Notes: generated by a model not told the origin, from the sequence alone. A stretch of 64,000 bases of DNA from CAWABB01 sp963701735 (GCA_963701735.1 CAVPBI010000017.1:1-64000), one strand, 5' to 3'; positions 34,915 through 43,662 are shown, counted from the first letter of the stretch. Made by a program: numbers and translations.

Positions 34915-36483
34915 ATGGATGAAAACAAGGGACATATCCTCTGGGTTGACGATGAGATCGAGCTGCTGCGGGCCCATATACAGTTCCTGAGGGAAAAGGG
35001 GTACGAGGTGGCGACCACGACGAACGGCGAGGACGCGGTTGCGCTCGTCCGGTCGACGTCGTTCGACCTGGTCTTCCTGGACGAAATGATGCCGGGCATG
35101 GGCGGCCTCCGCACGCTGGCGGAGATCAAGGAACTGCACCCGACCCTGCCGGTGGTCATGGTCACGAAGAACGAGGAAGAGACCCTGATGGAAGAGGCGA
35201 TCGGGGTCAAGATCAGCGACTACCTGATCAAGCCCGTGAACCCCAGCCAGATTCTGCTTGCCTGCAAGAAGTTCCTGGAGGGGAAGAAGATCGCCCGCGC
35301 GGCCATCTCGAAGGACTACACGCAGGAGTTCAGCCAGATCTCGCTCGCGCTGATGAGCGACCCGGGCTACCGCGACTGGGTCGACATCTATGCCCGCCTC
35401 GCCGGATGGGCGATGGAGCTGGATGGCCACCCCGGGCTCGGCCTCACGCAGATGCTCGGCGACCAGATCAAGGAATCCAACCTGGCCTTCGGGAAATTCA
35501 TCGAGCGCAACTACCGCGACTGGGTCGAGCAGTCGAAGGACCGGCCGGTTCTCTCGCACGAGATCGTGGACCGGTACGTCGTCCCCGAGCTGCAGACGGG
35601 GAAGTCGATCGTGCTCTTCGTCATCGACTGCCTCCGCCTGGACCAGTGGCTCGTGATGGAGGAGCTGCTGCAGGAGTACTTCGCGATCACGAAAGAGTAC
35701 TATTATAGCATCCTCCCGACGGCCACGCCGTACTCCCGGAATGCCATCTTCAGCGGGTCGTTCCCCAGCGAGATCGAGGTGCGGTTCCCCGAGCTCTGGG
35801 AGAAGAGCGAGGACGACGAGAGCAGCCGGAACAGGTACGAAAAGCAGTTCCTGGAGAAGCTGCTGGAGCGCCGGAAGATCGTCCTGAAGCCCGAGCTGAA
35901 GTACGTCAAGATCCTGGACGCGGAGTTCGGACGCTCGATCGAGAACAGCATCAACTCGTACGCGCAGTCCCGCCTCACGGCGATCGTGGTGAACTTCGTC
36001 GACATGCTCGCGCACGGCCGGTCCGACTCATCGCTGCTGAAGGAGATCGCCCCGGATGAATCCGCGTACCGCTCGCTGACCCGTTCCTGGTTCCAGCACT
36101 CGTCACTGTTCGGGATGCTGAAGACGCTGTCCCGGAACAAAAACGTCACCGTGCTGCTCACCACCGATCACGGGAGCATCAGGAGCCTGCGGGGCTCGAA
36201 GGTGCTGGGCGACCGCGAGGCGTCCACGAACCTGCGCTACAAGTACGGCCGGAACCTGAAGTCGGAGGAGAAGGCTGCGATCTACGTCAAGGATCCGCTC
36301 GAATTCAAGCTGCCCAGGCGCGGCATCGCGGTGAACTATATCATCGCGAAGGAAGACTACTACTTCGTCTATCCGACCGATTACCACCGGTACCTGAACC
36401 AGTACAGGGACAGCTTCCAGCACGGCGGGGCTTCCATGGAAGAGATGATTCTGCCGATCGTGAAGCTGCAGCCGCGCGGATGA
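34915..36483 (+). CDS. porX: PorX, receiver-PglZ response regulator of type IX secretion
   Basis: PorX links an N-terminal receiver to a C-terminal alkaline-phosphatase-superfamily (PglZ) domain with no DNA-binding output. In other Bacteroidota it is needed for type IX secretion and has phosphodiesterase activity on oligonucleotides. Here the acidic pair is Asp12/Asp13, the phospho-acceptor is Asp56 in VFLDEMMPG, and the conserved Lys lies in YLIKP. The PglZ part has metal-binding blocks VLFVIDCLRLDQW, FSGSFPSEI, VNFVDMLAH and LLTTDHGS. The 522-aa length is typical. The cognate kinase PorY is not in the window. The adjacency to sprA supports the role. The stop overlaps the tsaE start by 4 nt. 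Confidence 0.95.
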   Translation: MDENKGHILWVDDEIELLRAHIQFLREKGYEVATTTNGEDAVALVRSTSFDLVFLDEMMPGMGGLRTLAEIKELHPTLPVVMVTKNEEETLMEEAIGVKISDYLIKPVNPSQILLACKKFLEGKKIARAAISKDYTQEFSQISLALMSDPGYRDWVDIYARLAGWAMELDGHPGLGLTQMLGDQIKESNLAFGKFIERNYRDWVEQSKDRPVLSHEIVDRYVVPELQTGKSIVLFVIDCLRLDQWLVMEELLQEYFAITKEYYYSILPTATPYSRNAIFSGSFPSEIEVRFPELWEKSEDDESSRNRYEKQFLEKLLERRKIVLKPELKYVKILDAEFGRSIENSINSYAQSRLTAIVVNFVDMLAHGRSDSSLLKEIAPDESAYRSLTRSWFQHSSLFGMLKTLSRNKNVTVLLTTDHGSIRSLRGSKVLGDREASTNLRYKYGRNLKSEEKAAIYVKDPLEFKLPRRGIAVNYIIAKEDYYFVYPTDYHRYLNQYRDSFQHGGASMEEMILPIVKLQPRG

Positions 36484-36911
36484 AACGCGTCGTGACGCGG
36501 TCTCCGGAGGAGACCCTGGCCCTCGGGCGGACGTTCGCGTCATCGCTGGCTCCCGGGGATGTGATCGCCCTGGAAGGGACGCTCGGGACGGGAAAAACGC
36601 AGTTCGTGCTGGGGGCGTGCGAAGGTCTCGGCGTCCGCGGGCCGGTGTCGAGCCCGACCTTTGCGCTTATCAACGTCTATTCCGCGCATTTGGGCAGCCT
36701 CGTGCACGCCGACCTCTACAGGATCAACACGCTCGCCGAGGTTGCAGAACTCGGTCTGGAAGAGTATTTTAACGCTCGATCGATCTGCTTCATCGAGTGG
36801 GCCGACCGGGTGCCGGGGGTGCTGCCTCCGGACGCCCTCATCGTCCGGGCCCGGCACGGGGCGGGGGAGAACGAGAGGATGTTCGATCTGCCGGAGATGC
36901 CGCAGCGATGA
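36480..36911 (+). CDS. tsaE: TsaE, ATPase of tRNA t6A modification
   Basis: TsaE is the small ATPase that works with TsaB and TsaD to add threonylcarbamoyl to A37 of ANN-decoding tRNAs. This 143-aa protein has the P-loop GTLGTGKT (33-40), VSSPTFALINVY and the HADLYRI block, ending with IEWADR. The ATG overlaps the porX stop and its own stop overlaps the tsaB start (ATGA), so porX, tsaE and tsaB are probably translated from one message. Confidence 0.95.
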   Translation: MKRVVTRSPEETLALGRTFASSLAPGDVIALEGTLGTGKTQFVLGACEGLGVRGPVSSPTFALINVYSAHLGSLVHADLYRINTLAEVAELGLEEYFNARSICFIEWADRVPGVLPPDALIVRARHGAGENERMFDLPEMPQR

Positions 36912-37615
36912 CCGTGCTGGGCATCGAAACGGCGACCTCGGTGTGCGGCGCGGCCGTCATGGAGGACGGGGTGCTGCTGGCACTGGAGGAGATCAACGAG
37001 GGGCGGGTCCATGCCGAGCGCCTGCTGCCCTTCATCGATTCGGCGCTCCGGGCATCGGGACGGACCACGGCGTCTCTGCATGCGATCGCGGTCTCGATCG
37101 GCCCGGGCTCGTTCACCGGGCTGCGCATTGGACTGAGCATCGCCAAGGGGCTGGTGCTCGCCACGGGCGTTCCGCTTGTGGCGGTCCCGACGCTCGAAGC
37201 GCTGGCGTCGCGCACGGCGAGAGCCAGGAAGACCGACGGCCTCGTCCTCGCGGCGATCGATGCGCGGCGCGATGAAGTCTACTGTCAGCTGTTCGAGGCC
37301 TCCGGAGAAGAGCTCAGGCCTCTGTGGGAACCGCGGGATCTCGCCGTCGACCGGCTTGTCGAAGAGCTGGGCGGGAGGAGGGTTCTCGTGACCGGAGACG
37401 GGCGCGCGAAGGTGATGGCGCGCGCTGCCGGGGGACCGGTCCGGTGTGACGAGGCAGACGCCGGCGCGGCACTGTGCAGCGCCGCGGAGGTCGCGCGGCT
37501 GGGGGAAGAGCGTGCGCGGGCAGGGAAGACGGAGGATCCGGCCCTGCTCGAGCCGAGGTACATCAAGGAGTTCTTCCTGAACTCCGCCGGGCGCATCGGG
37601 GTCAACACCCGGTAG
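36908..37615 (+). CDS. tsaB: TsaB, scaffold subunit of the tRNA t6A complex
   Basis: This 235-aa protein is an ASKHA-fold, kinase-like paralogue of TsaD that dimerises with it in the t6A threonylcarbamoyl-transfer complex. Landmarks are LGIETATSVCGAAV, the IAVSIGPGSFTGLRIGLS block that defines the family, and AIDARRDEVYCQLF. As expected it lacks the TsaD metal-binding histidines. The start is ATG 36908, overlapping the tsaE stop. The upstream open frame is a shadow of tsaE. Confidence 0.94.
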   Translation: MTVLGIETATSVCGAAVMEDGVLLALEEINEGRVHAERLLPFIDSALRASGRTTASLHAIAVSIGPGSFTGLRIGLSIAKGLVLATGVPLVAVPTLEALASRTARARKTDGLVLAAIDARRDEVYCQLFEASGEELRPLWEPRDLAVDRLVEELGGRRVLVTGDGRAKVMARAAGGPVRCDEADAGAALCSAAEVARLGEERARAGKTEDPALLEPRYIKEFFLNSAGRIGVNTR

Positions 37616-37654
37616 CGGTCGACCATTCGTCCCGAACAACCGAGACGGTCCCGT

Positions 37655-38494
37655 ATGTCCTGGTTCAAGCGCTCAAAAGAGAATATCGCTGCGGAAACGC
37701 AGAAGCGGGAAATCCCCGACGGGCTCTGGACGAAGTGCGAGCAGTGCGGGGAGATCATCCACATGACGGAGCTGCAGAAGAATTTCTACACCTGCCCGAA
37801 ATGCAGCGCGCACTTCCGCATCGGCAGCGAAGAATACATCGCGATCCTCCTCGATCCCGGGTCGTTCAAGGAGTCGGACGCGAAGATGCGCTCCGGCGAT
37901 CCGCTGAAGTTCGTCGACAGCAAGAAATACAAGGACCGGACATCCGACGCGATCAAGAAAACCCGGCTCCATGACGCGATCCGCTGGGGGACCGGGACGA
38001 TGGAGAAGCGTCCGGTCGTCGTCGCCGCCATGGACTTCACGTTTATCGGCGGGAGCATGGGCTCGGTCGTCGGCGAGAAGATCTCGAGGGCGGTGGACCG
38101 CTCGATCAAGTCCAAGGCGCCGCTCATCATCGTCTCCTCCAGCGGAGGAGCGCGGATGATGGAGGGCGCGCTTTCCCTCATGCAGCTTGCCAAGACCAGC
38201 GCGAAGCTCGCGAGGCTCTCCGACGTGCGCGTGCCGTACATCTCCATCATGACCGACCCCACGACGGGCGGCACCACCGCAAGCTACGCCATGCTGGGCG
38301 ACGTGAACATCGGCGAGCCGGGAGCCCTCATCGGATTCGCGGGACCCCGCGTGATCAAGCAGACGATCGGCAAGGACCTTCCGCCAGGGTTCCAGCGCTC
38401 GGAGTTCCTCCTCGAGCACGGGTTCCTGGACCTCGTCATCCACCGCAAAGACATGCGGCAGACCGTCTCCACGCTCCTGTCGCACTTTGCATGA
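37655..38494 (+). CDS. accD: Acetyl-CoA carboxylase carboxyltransferase beta subunit
   Basis: AccD with AccA transfers the carboxyl group from biotin to acetyl-CoA, making malonyl-CoA for fatty acids. The 279-aa chain has the N-terminal four-cysteine zinc ribbon (Cys28, Cys31, Cys47, Cys50) typical of bacterial AccD. The carboxyltransferase core follows with MDFTFIGGSMGSVVGEK, SSSGGARMMEG and DPTTGGTTASYAMLGD. Length and architecture are normal. It starts 39 bp after tsaB. The stop falls 34 bp before the panC start chosen here. Confidence 0.96.
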   Translation: MSWFKRSKENIAAETQKREIPDGLWTKCEQCGEIIHMTELQKNFYTCPKCSAHFRIGSEEYIAILLDPGSFKESDAKMRSGDPLKFVDSKKYKDRTSDAIKKTRLHDAIRWGTGTMEKRPVVVAAMDFTFIGGSMGSVVGEKISRAVDRSIKSKAPLIIVSSSGGARMMEGALSLMQLAKTSAKLARLSDVRVPYISIMTDPTTGGTTASYAMLGDVNIGEPGALIGFAGPRVIKQTIGKDLPPGFQRSEFLLEHGFLDLVIHRKDMRQTVSTLLSHFA

Positions 38495-38528
38495 CCATCC
38501 GCGTTCGGGGAGCGCATTCTCTTCCGGT

Positions 38529-39383
38529 ATGGCGATTACAGTAGAAACGGTTTCGCGCATGCACCTCACGGCCGACACGTTGCGCCGGGAGGGGAAGCGC
38601 ATTGCGGTCGTCCCGACAATGGGCGCGCTGCACGCCGGGCACCTGTCGCTCATCCGCCTGGCGCGGAAGCACGCCGACGTGGTGGTGACGACGATCTTCG
38701 TCAACCCGCTCCAGTTCGGACCGGGAGAGGATTTCGAGCGCTACCCCAGGCCGCTCCCGAAGGACATCATGGCCGCGGCGGATGCGGGAGCGGAGTACGT
38801 GTTCGCACCGCCGGTGAGCGAGATGTATCCTGCGGGATTCCAGACCTCCGTGCAGGTAGAGCAGCTGACCGCGGTGCTTGAGGGGGCGGTGAGGCCCGGA
38901 CATTTCCGCGGAGTGACGACGATCGTCGCGAAGCTCTTCCATGCCATCAAGCCCCATGTCGCGGTCTTCGGCCAGAAGGATGCGCAGCAGCTTGCCGTCA
39001 TCAGGCGAATGACCGCCGACCTCGGCTTCCATGTCGACATCGTCGTCGGTTCGACCGTCCGCGAGCCGGACGGGCTCGCGATGAGCTCGCGCAACGTCTA
39101 CCTCTCCGAGGCGCAGCGGAAGGAGGCGCCGGTGTTGTACCAGGCGCTGTCGCTCGCGCGCGACCGCATCCAGCAGGGAGAATACCGCCGGGATACGCTG
39201 GTGGAAGAGATGCGGGCGGTCATCGCGGGCCGTTCATCCGCGACCATCGATTACCTGTCCGTGGCAGATGCCGGAACGCTCGAGGAGGTCGAACAGATTG
39301 CGCCGGGGAAAGACGTCCTCATCTCCCTTGCCGCACGGTTCGGAACGACCCGCCTTATCGACAACATTCCTGTGAGGGCCTGA
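38529..39383 (+). CDS. panC: Pantothenate synthetase
   Basis: PanC condenses pantoate with beta-alanine using ATP, the last step of pantothenate synthesis. This 284-aa protein has the nucleotide-binding VPTMGALHAGH (28-38), FVNPLQFGPGEDF, the FGQKDAQQLAVIRRM block and the KMSKS-like AMSSRNVYLS. The frame is open from 38487, inside the end of accD, but ATG 38529 places the first conserved strand at the usual distance. No good ribosome site is seen for either. The next gene begins with GTG immediately after the stop. Confidence 0.94.
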   Translation: MAITVETVSRMHLTADTLRREGKRIAVVPTMGALHAGHLSLIRLARKHADVVVTTIFVNPLQFGPGEDFERYPRPLPKDIMAAADAGAEYVFAPPVSEMYPAGFQTSVQVEQLTAVLEGAVRPGHFRGVTTIVAKLFHAIKPHVAVFGQKDAQQLAVIRRMTADLGFHVDIVVGSTVREPDGLAMSSRNVYLSEAQRKEAPVLYQALSLARDRIQQGEYRRDTLVEEMRAVIAGRSSATIDYLSVADAGTLEEVEQIAPGKDVLISLAARFGTTRLIDNIPVRA

Positions 39384-40170
39384 GTGAACGAGTCGCGCGA
39401 TCTTGCCGTGGTCATCATGGCGGCCGGCAAGGGGACGAGAATGAACAACCCGGACATGGCGAAAGTCATGTATACCGTGGCCGGGAAGCCGATGGTCGAG
39501 CACGTGGTCGACCTGGCTGTGACGATCGGGGCCTCGCGCATCGTGGCCGTGACCGGATGGCAGAAGGAGTCGGTCATCAACCATCTCCGCTCGACCGGGA
39601 AGCCGGTGGAATGCGTCGTGCAGGAGCCGCAGCTCGGGACAGGGCACGCGGTACTTCAGGCGGAGGGTGCGCTCAACGGCGCCCGGGGCGACGTCGTCGT
39701 GCTGTCGGGAGACGTTCCGCTCCTGACCGGCGAGACAGTGCAGTCGCTGATGGCAGAGCACAGGCACACGGGCGCGTCGGCAACCCTGCTGACCGCGGTC
39801 ATGGACGATCCGACGGGGTACGGGAGAATCCTCCGGAACTCGGAAGGTGCGGTGACCGGGATCGTGGAGCAGAAGGACGCCACGCCGGAGCAGATCGCGA
39901 TCAGGGAGATCAATTCCGGGATCTACGTGTTCGATATCGACGCCCTGTTCGCCGGGCTGCACCAGATTACGCCCAATAACGCCCAGAAGGAGTACTACCT
40001 GACGGACGTCTTTGCCTGTCTCTGGGCGAACAAATCGCCCGTCCGGGCTGTTATTGTTGATGATGTCCGGGAGATTCAGGGCGTGAATACGCCGGCCCAG
40101 CTTGAGGAGGTCCGCACGGTTTTCGAGGGGAGGGCCCGGACGGAGCGTGCGGGAGCTCTCGCGGGTTTGA
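39384..40170 (+). CDS. Stand-alone GlmU-type nucleotidyltransferase (3' end disturbed)
   Basis: The protein is the uridylyltransferase half of GlmU without the left-handed beta-helix acetyltransferase half. It should make a UDP- or other NDP-sugar from the sugar-1-phosphate. Motifs are VVIMAAGKGTRM (9-20), QLGTGHAV, LSGDVPLL and the REINSGIYVFD strand. It starts at GTG 39384 directly after the panC stop. In this frame there is no stop before the next gene, giving a false fusion. A +1 shift in the GC-rich end would stop at TGA 40168-40170, which I take as the real end. The substrate is uncertain and could be GlcNAc-1-P or a hexose phosphate for the polysaccharide locus. Confidence 0.82.
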
Positions 40171-40197
40171 CAATGGGCTCTGCTTTCGGTACTTTTG
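40166..40197 (+). promoter_or_regulatory. Consensus Bacteroidota promoter
   Basis: TTTG at 40166-40169 and TACTTTTG at 40190-40197 match the -33 (TTTG) and -7 (TAnnTTTG) elements exactly, with 20 nt between them. TTGACA also occurs at 40167-40172. A start near 40203 would give a short leader before ATG 40215. Confidence 0.65.
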
Positions 40198-40214
40198 CTC
40201 AAGAGCGGGGGATT

Positions 40215-40756
40215 ATGTCGATGAAGCAACGCATCGTGATTGTGGCGGCGGGGATTCTCCTGGCAGCGATGCCTGCCTCCGGGCAGTTCCGATCGCAGCT
40301 CCAGTACGAAACCAGGGTGGCCGAAGCGATGGTCGAGGACAATACGCTTCCCTCGGTCCTGTTCGGGTGGTTCGATGCGTCGAGGTTCCAGATGCGTCAC
40401 TCGGTCAGTTTCGGCTACTCGACGTTCGGGGGGAAGGGATGTCGCTCGGCACCTACACGAACAGCATGCGATACCAGTTCGCCGAGAACTTCGACGCCCG
40501 CGCCGACATCAGCGTCAGCTATTCGCCGTACAACACGCTTTCGAAATACGGGCAGGGCACCAATGCCCTCTCCGGGATCTATCTCAGCAACGCTCAAATC
40601 AACTACCGGCCGTGGGAGAACACGCTCATCACGCTGCAGTACCGTCGGGCCCCGTACCCCGGCTATTTCGGGGCGTTCGGCAATCCTTTCTACGGCTCTT
40701 CCGGCGCCTTCGGCAATTCCTTCTACGATCCATTCATGAGAGACTCCTGGCACTGA
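40215..40756 (+). CDS. Exported beta-rich protein of unknown function (frameshifted)
   Basis: The product is about 180 aa with a signal peptide ending near PASGQ, so it is periplasmic or in the outer membrane. The mature part has alternating strands (MRHSVSFGYSTFGG, SMRYQFAENFDARADISVSY, NAQINYRPWENTLITLQY), like a small outer-membrane beta-barrel fragment, and ends with a Gly/Phe/Tyr-rich segment (GAFGNPFYGSSGAFGN). The frame is lost in a run of six G residues near 40433, where the other frame continues EGMSLGTYTN. ATG 40215 or 40221 may be used, with GAGCGGGGG upstream. It has its own promoter inside the end of the preceding gene. I recognise no family. Confidence 0.6.
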
Positions 40757-40874
40757 GCTCAATCATTGCTTCCGGCCCCCACGCCGGCCACGCTTCGCTA
40801 TCGTCCACACCGGTGATCGGCCTCCACGATGGAGGCAAGGGTCTCCGGTGTTTTCATTCCGTCCCGTCACACGC

Positions 40875-41360
40875 ATGAGCCGATCCTCTTCCCGCAGCGC
40901 CTCCGGTTCCCGGGATGTCCGGGGAATTCTGGTCAACGTCGCTACCGTCGCTCTCGCCCTGCTCGTCGGGTATCTTCTGATCTCGCTCCTCATACGGCAC
41001 GTGTTCAAGCCGCCGGTCGACGCGTCGCGCGCGGGCGAGCCCGGCTCGGCCGTCATCCAGGTGGACGTGTTGAACGGGTGCGGCATCGGCGGCGCCGCGA
41101 GCAACGCCACGTCGTACCTCCGGGCGCGCGGGTTCGACGTCGTCGAGATCCGGAACTACAAGACGTTCGATGTCCAGGAGTCGCTGGTGATTGACCGGCG
41201 GGGTGACCTTGAGTACGCCCGCCGTGTCGCGTATGCGCTCGGCATCAGCAAGAAGAATATCGTGCAGCAGATCAACGACGACTACTACGTCGATGTCTCG
41301 GTCGTGGTCGGCCGCGACTACTCATCGCTGAAACCGTCACAACAGGGAGGCACGCAGTGA
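40875..41360 (+). CDS. Membrane-anchored LytR_C domain protein
   Basis: This 161-aa protein has one membrane helix (about residues 20-42, ILVNVATVALALLVGYLL) and a periplasmic LytR C-terminal (LytR_C) domain. The domain begins IQVDVLNGCGIGGAASNATSYLRARGFDVVEIRNY and ends with KNIVQQINDDYYVDVSVVVGRDY. LytR_C domains often accompany cell-wall polymer ligases, but the catalytic LCP domain is absent here and the role of stand-alone copies is not known. The start is ATG 40875 rather than 40848. The stop overlaps the rsfS start (GTGA), a linkage seen in other FCB genomes. Confidence 0.82.
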   Translation: MSRSSSRSASGSRDVRGILVNVATVALALLVGYLLISLLIRHVFKPPVDASRAGEPGSAVIQVDVLNGCGIGGAASNATSYLRARGFDVVEIRNYKTFDVQESLVIDRRGDLEYARRVAYALGISKKNIVQQINDDYYVDVSVVVGRDYSSLKPSQQGGTQ

Positions 41361-41953
41361 GAGCTTCTGCCCGGGCCGCGGCGATCGCGCGGCTGACCCT
41401 CACCAGGAAGGCCTACGATGTCGCCGTCCTCGATCTTCGCGGACTGACGACGATGGCCGATTTCTTTGTCGTCTGCTCGGCGGACTCGGAGCCGCAGATC
41501 AAGGCGGTCGCCGACGCTGTGGAAGAGGGGATGGAGAAGGTGGGCGAATTGCCCTGGCATAAAGAGGCCGGGAGCCCGAACTGGGTGTTGCTGGACTACG
41601 TCGACGTGGTCTTGCACATCTTCCACAGGGAAGCGCGGGCGTTCTACAGCCTGGAGAAGCTCTGGGGCGACGCGACGATCACTGCGGTGACGGATGAGCA
41701 TCCCGAGCCGGATCTGGAGGCCCGGGCGAAGCAGAAACCGGAATCGTTGGAAGCCCCGAAGGCCATAGGGAAGATCAAGGTGCAGAAGGCGAAAACGTCG
41801 GCGAGGAAGGGTGTGAAGGCCGGGAAGGCGGGCAAGGCCGGGAAGGCCGGCAAGGCGGGGAAGAAGAAGAGCGTGAAAACCGCCCCGAAGAAGGCAGGTG
41901 CTCGATCCCCCGGGAAAAAGGCGACGTCCCCCCGAACCCGGAGAAAGCCGTGA
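41357..41953 (+). CDS. rsfS: Ribosomal silencing factor RsfS with lysine-rich C-terminal tail
   Basis: RsfS binds ribosomal protein uL14 on the large subunit and blocks subunit joining during starvation. The first 115 residues carry the family pattern (VAVLDLRGLTTMADFFVVCSA, EGSPNW-like AGSPNWVLLDYVDVVLHIF, FYSLEKLWGD). A further 80-residue tail is rich in Lys, Ala and Gly, with five perfect KAG repeats, resembling histone H1-like tails. Normal RsfS proteins are about 105-130 aa, so the tail is an addition and probably contacts rRNA. The GTG start overlaps the previous stop, and its own stop overlaps the argS GTG. Confidence 0.92.
   Translation: MRASARAAAIARLTLTRKAYDVAVLDLRGLTTMADFFVVCSADSEPQIKAVADAVEEGMEKVGELPWHKEAGSPNWVLLDYVDVVLHIFHREARAFYSLEKLWGDATITAVTDEHPEPDLEARAKQKPESLEAPKAIGKIKVQKAKTSARKGVKAGKAGKAGKAGKAGKKKSVKTAPKKAGARSPGKKATSPRTRRKP
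41816..41860 (+). repeat. Nine-bp coding repeat (five KAG units) in rsfS
   Basis: Five consecutive 9-nt units of the form AAG-GCN-GGN encode Lys-Ala-Gly. They sit in the basic tail and could expand or contract without changing frame. Confidence 0.75.
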
Positions 41954-43584
41954 GGTCCGATTTACAGTCCGCGGTCGAGTCTGCGCTTCGTTCGCTCGGC
42001 ATCGAGCCCCCCGGGACGATTCCTTTCGAGCGTCCCCGTCAGGAGGGGCACGGCGATCTGACCACGACGGTGGCGATGGTCCTCGCGAAGTCGCTTCGCC
42101 GGAATCCGAGAGAACTGGCCGCGCAGATTGTCGGGAAGCTCGGACTCGATCCGTCGCGCGTCGCGAAGGTCGAGATCGCCGGTGCGGGGTTCATCAACTT
42201 CACGCTGACCGAGGGGTACTTCAGGGATCAGCTTCGCGACCTCATCCGCGCGGGCGACCGGTACGGCAGCTCCGCGGCGGGGAACGCCAGGCGCGTGCAG
42301 GTGGAGTTCGTGAGCGCGAACCCGACCGGGCCGCTGACCGTCGGGCACGGCCGCGGAGCGGTCTTCGGCGATACGGTCGCGCGTCTGCTCGAGTGGACCG
42401 GGCATGGCGTCGAGCGCGAATACTACTTCAACAACGCCGGCCGGCAGATGCGGATCCTCGGCGATTCGGTCCGGCTGCGATACCTGGAGCTGCTCGGCGA
42501 GACAATCGAGTTCCCCGGGGATTACTACCAGGGAGAGTACATCAGGGACATCGCCCGCCACCTGGTCGAGGAGGCGGGAGATGCGTTGCGCGCCGAGCCG
42601 GCCGAAGGGCGGTTCAAGGCGCAGGCCGAGAAGGAGATCTTCGCGGATATCAGGAAGACGCTCGATCGTCTCGGCGTCCGGTTCGACCACTACTTCAACG
42701 AGCACTCGCTCTACACCGACGGGAAGATCGACGACGTGATCGCCGCGTTCCGTGCGCGCGACCTCGTGTACGAGCAGGAGGGAGCCCTCTGGTTCAAGAC
42801 GTCCGCGCTCGGGCTGGAGAAGGACAAGGTGATCGTGAAGAGCACGGGCGAGCCGACGTACCGTTTGCCCGACATCGCGTACCATCGCGAGAAGTTCGCC
42901 CGCGGGTTCGACCTCATGATCGACATCTTCGGGGCGGACCACATCGCCTCGTATCCCGACGTGCTGGCGGGGCTCAAGGCCCTCGGCCTCGACTCGTCGC
43001 GCGTGAAGGTGTTGATCCACCAGTTCGTGACGATCGTGCAGGGCGGGGAAGTGGTGAAGATGTCGACGCGGAAGGCGAACTTCATCACGCTCGACGAGCT
43101 GATCGACGAAGTCGGGCCCGACGCCGTCCGGTACTTCTTCAACATGCGGACGATCACCAGTCACATGAACTTCGACCTGGACCTCGCGAAGAAGCAGTCG
43201 GACGAGAACCCGGTCTATTATCTGCAGTACGCGCACGCCCGGATCAGCAGCATCCTCCGGTACGCCGACGAGCTGGGGGTGAAGGACCTGGCGGCCGAGG
43301 CCGATCTCGCGTTGCTCACTGCCGCAGAGGAGATGGCCCTGGTGAAGGCCGTGCTCGGCTTCCCGGAAGTCCTCGAATCGTGCGCGATGACGCATGAGCC
43401 GCACCGGCTGGCGGAGTACCTGCAGGCTCTGGCGGGGACCTTCCACTCGTTCTACGGCGTGCACCGGGTGGTGGGCGACGACGCCCGCGTGAGCGCGGCG
43501 CGCCTTGCCCTGGTGAAGAGCGTACAGATCGTGATTCGCAACGGCCTCTCCGTGCTCGGCGTCTCGGCGCCGGAGAGGATGTAG
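41950..43584 (+). CDS. argS: Arginyl-tRNA synthetase
   Basis: ArgRS charges tRNAArg with arginine. The 544-aa protein has the N-terminal ArgRS-specific domain (about 1-90), the HIGH-like motif in ANPTGPLTVGHGRGA, and the KMSKS-like KMSTRKANF, followed by an anticodon-binding DALR domain that ends VLGVSAPERM. Length and motifs are normal for the bacterial class I enzyme. It starts with GTG 41950, overlapping the rsfS stop, so LytR_C, rsfS and argS form one coupled group. Confidence 0.96.
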   Translation: MRSDLQSAVESALRSLGIEPPGTIPFERPRQEGHGDLTTTVAMVLAKSLRRNPRELAAQIVGKLGLDPSRVAKVEIAGAGFINFTLTEGYFRDQLRDLIRAGDRYGSSAAGNARRVQVEFVSANPTGPLTVGHGRGAVFGDTVARLLEWTGHGVEREYYFNNAGRQMRILGDSVRLRYLELLGETIEFPGDYYQGEYIRDIARHLVEEAGDALRAEPAEGRFKAQAEKEIFADIRKTLDRLGVRFDHYFNEHSLYTDGKIDDVIAAFRARDLVYEQEGALWFKTSALGLEKDKVIVKSTGEPTYRLPDIAYHREKFARGFDLMIDIFGADHIASYPDVLAGLKALGLDSSRVKVLIHQFVTIVQGGEVVKMSTRKANFITLDELIDEVGPDAVRYFFNMRTITSHMNFDLDLAKKQSDENPVYYLQYAHARISSILRYADELGVKDLAAEADLALLTAAEEMALVKAVLGFPEVLESCAMTHEPHRLAEYLQALAGTFHSFYGVHRVVGDDARVSAARLALVKSVQIVIRNGLSVLGVSAPERM

Positions 43585-43662
43585 GGCCGCCCTGCACGGA
43601 TCGCGCCCGAATGCAACGGCCGTGCATCCGGTTCTCTGCACTTCACACAACGGAACCCGCCC

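Noticed and set aside
34015..36015. 666-codon minus-strand open frame opposite sprA and porX
   Set aside because: Lies entirely within strongly conserved sprA and porX coding sequence. No domain, no ribosome site.
39384..40739. Apparent fusion of a nucleotidyltransferase with an exported protein
   Set aside because: A signal peptide in mid-protein and a promoter between the parts argue for two genes with a lost stop codon.
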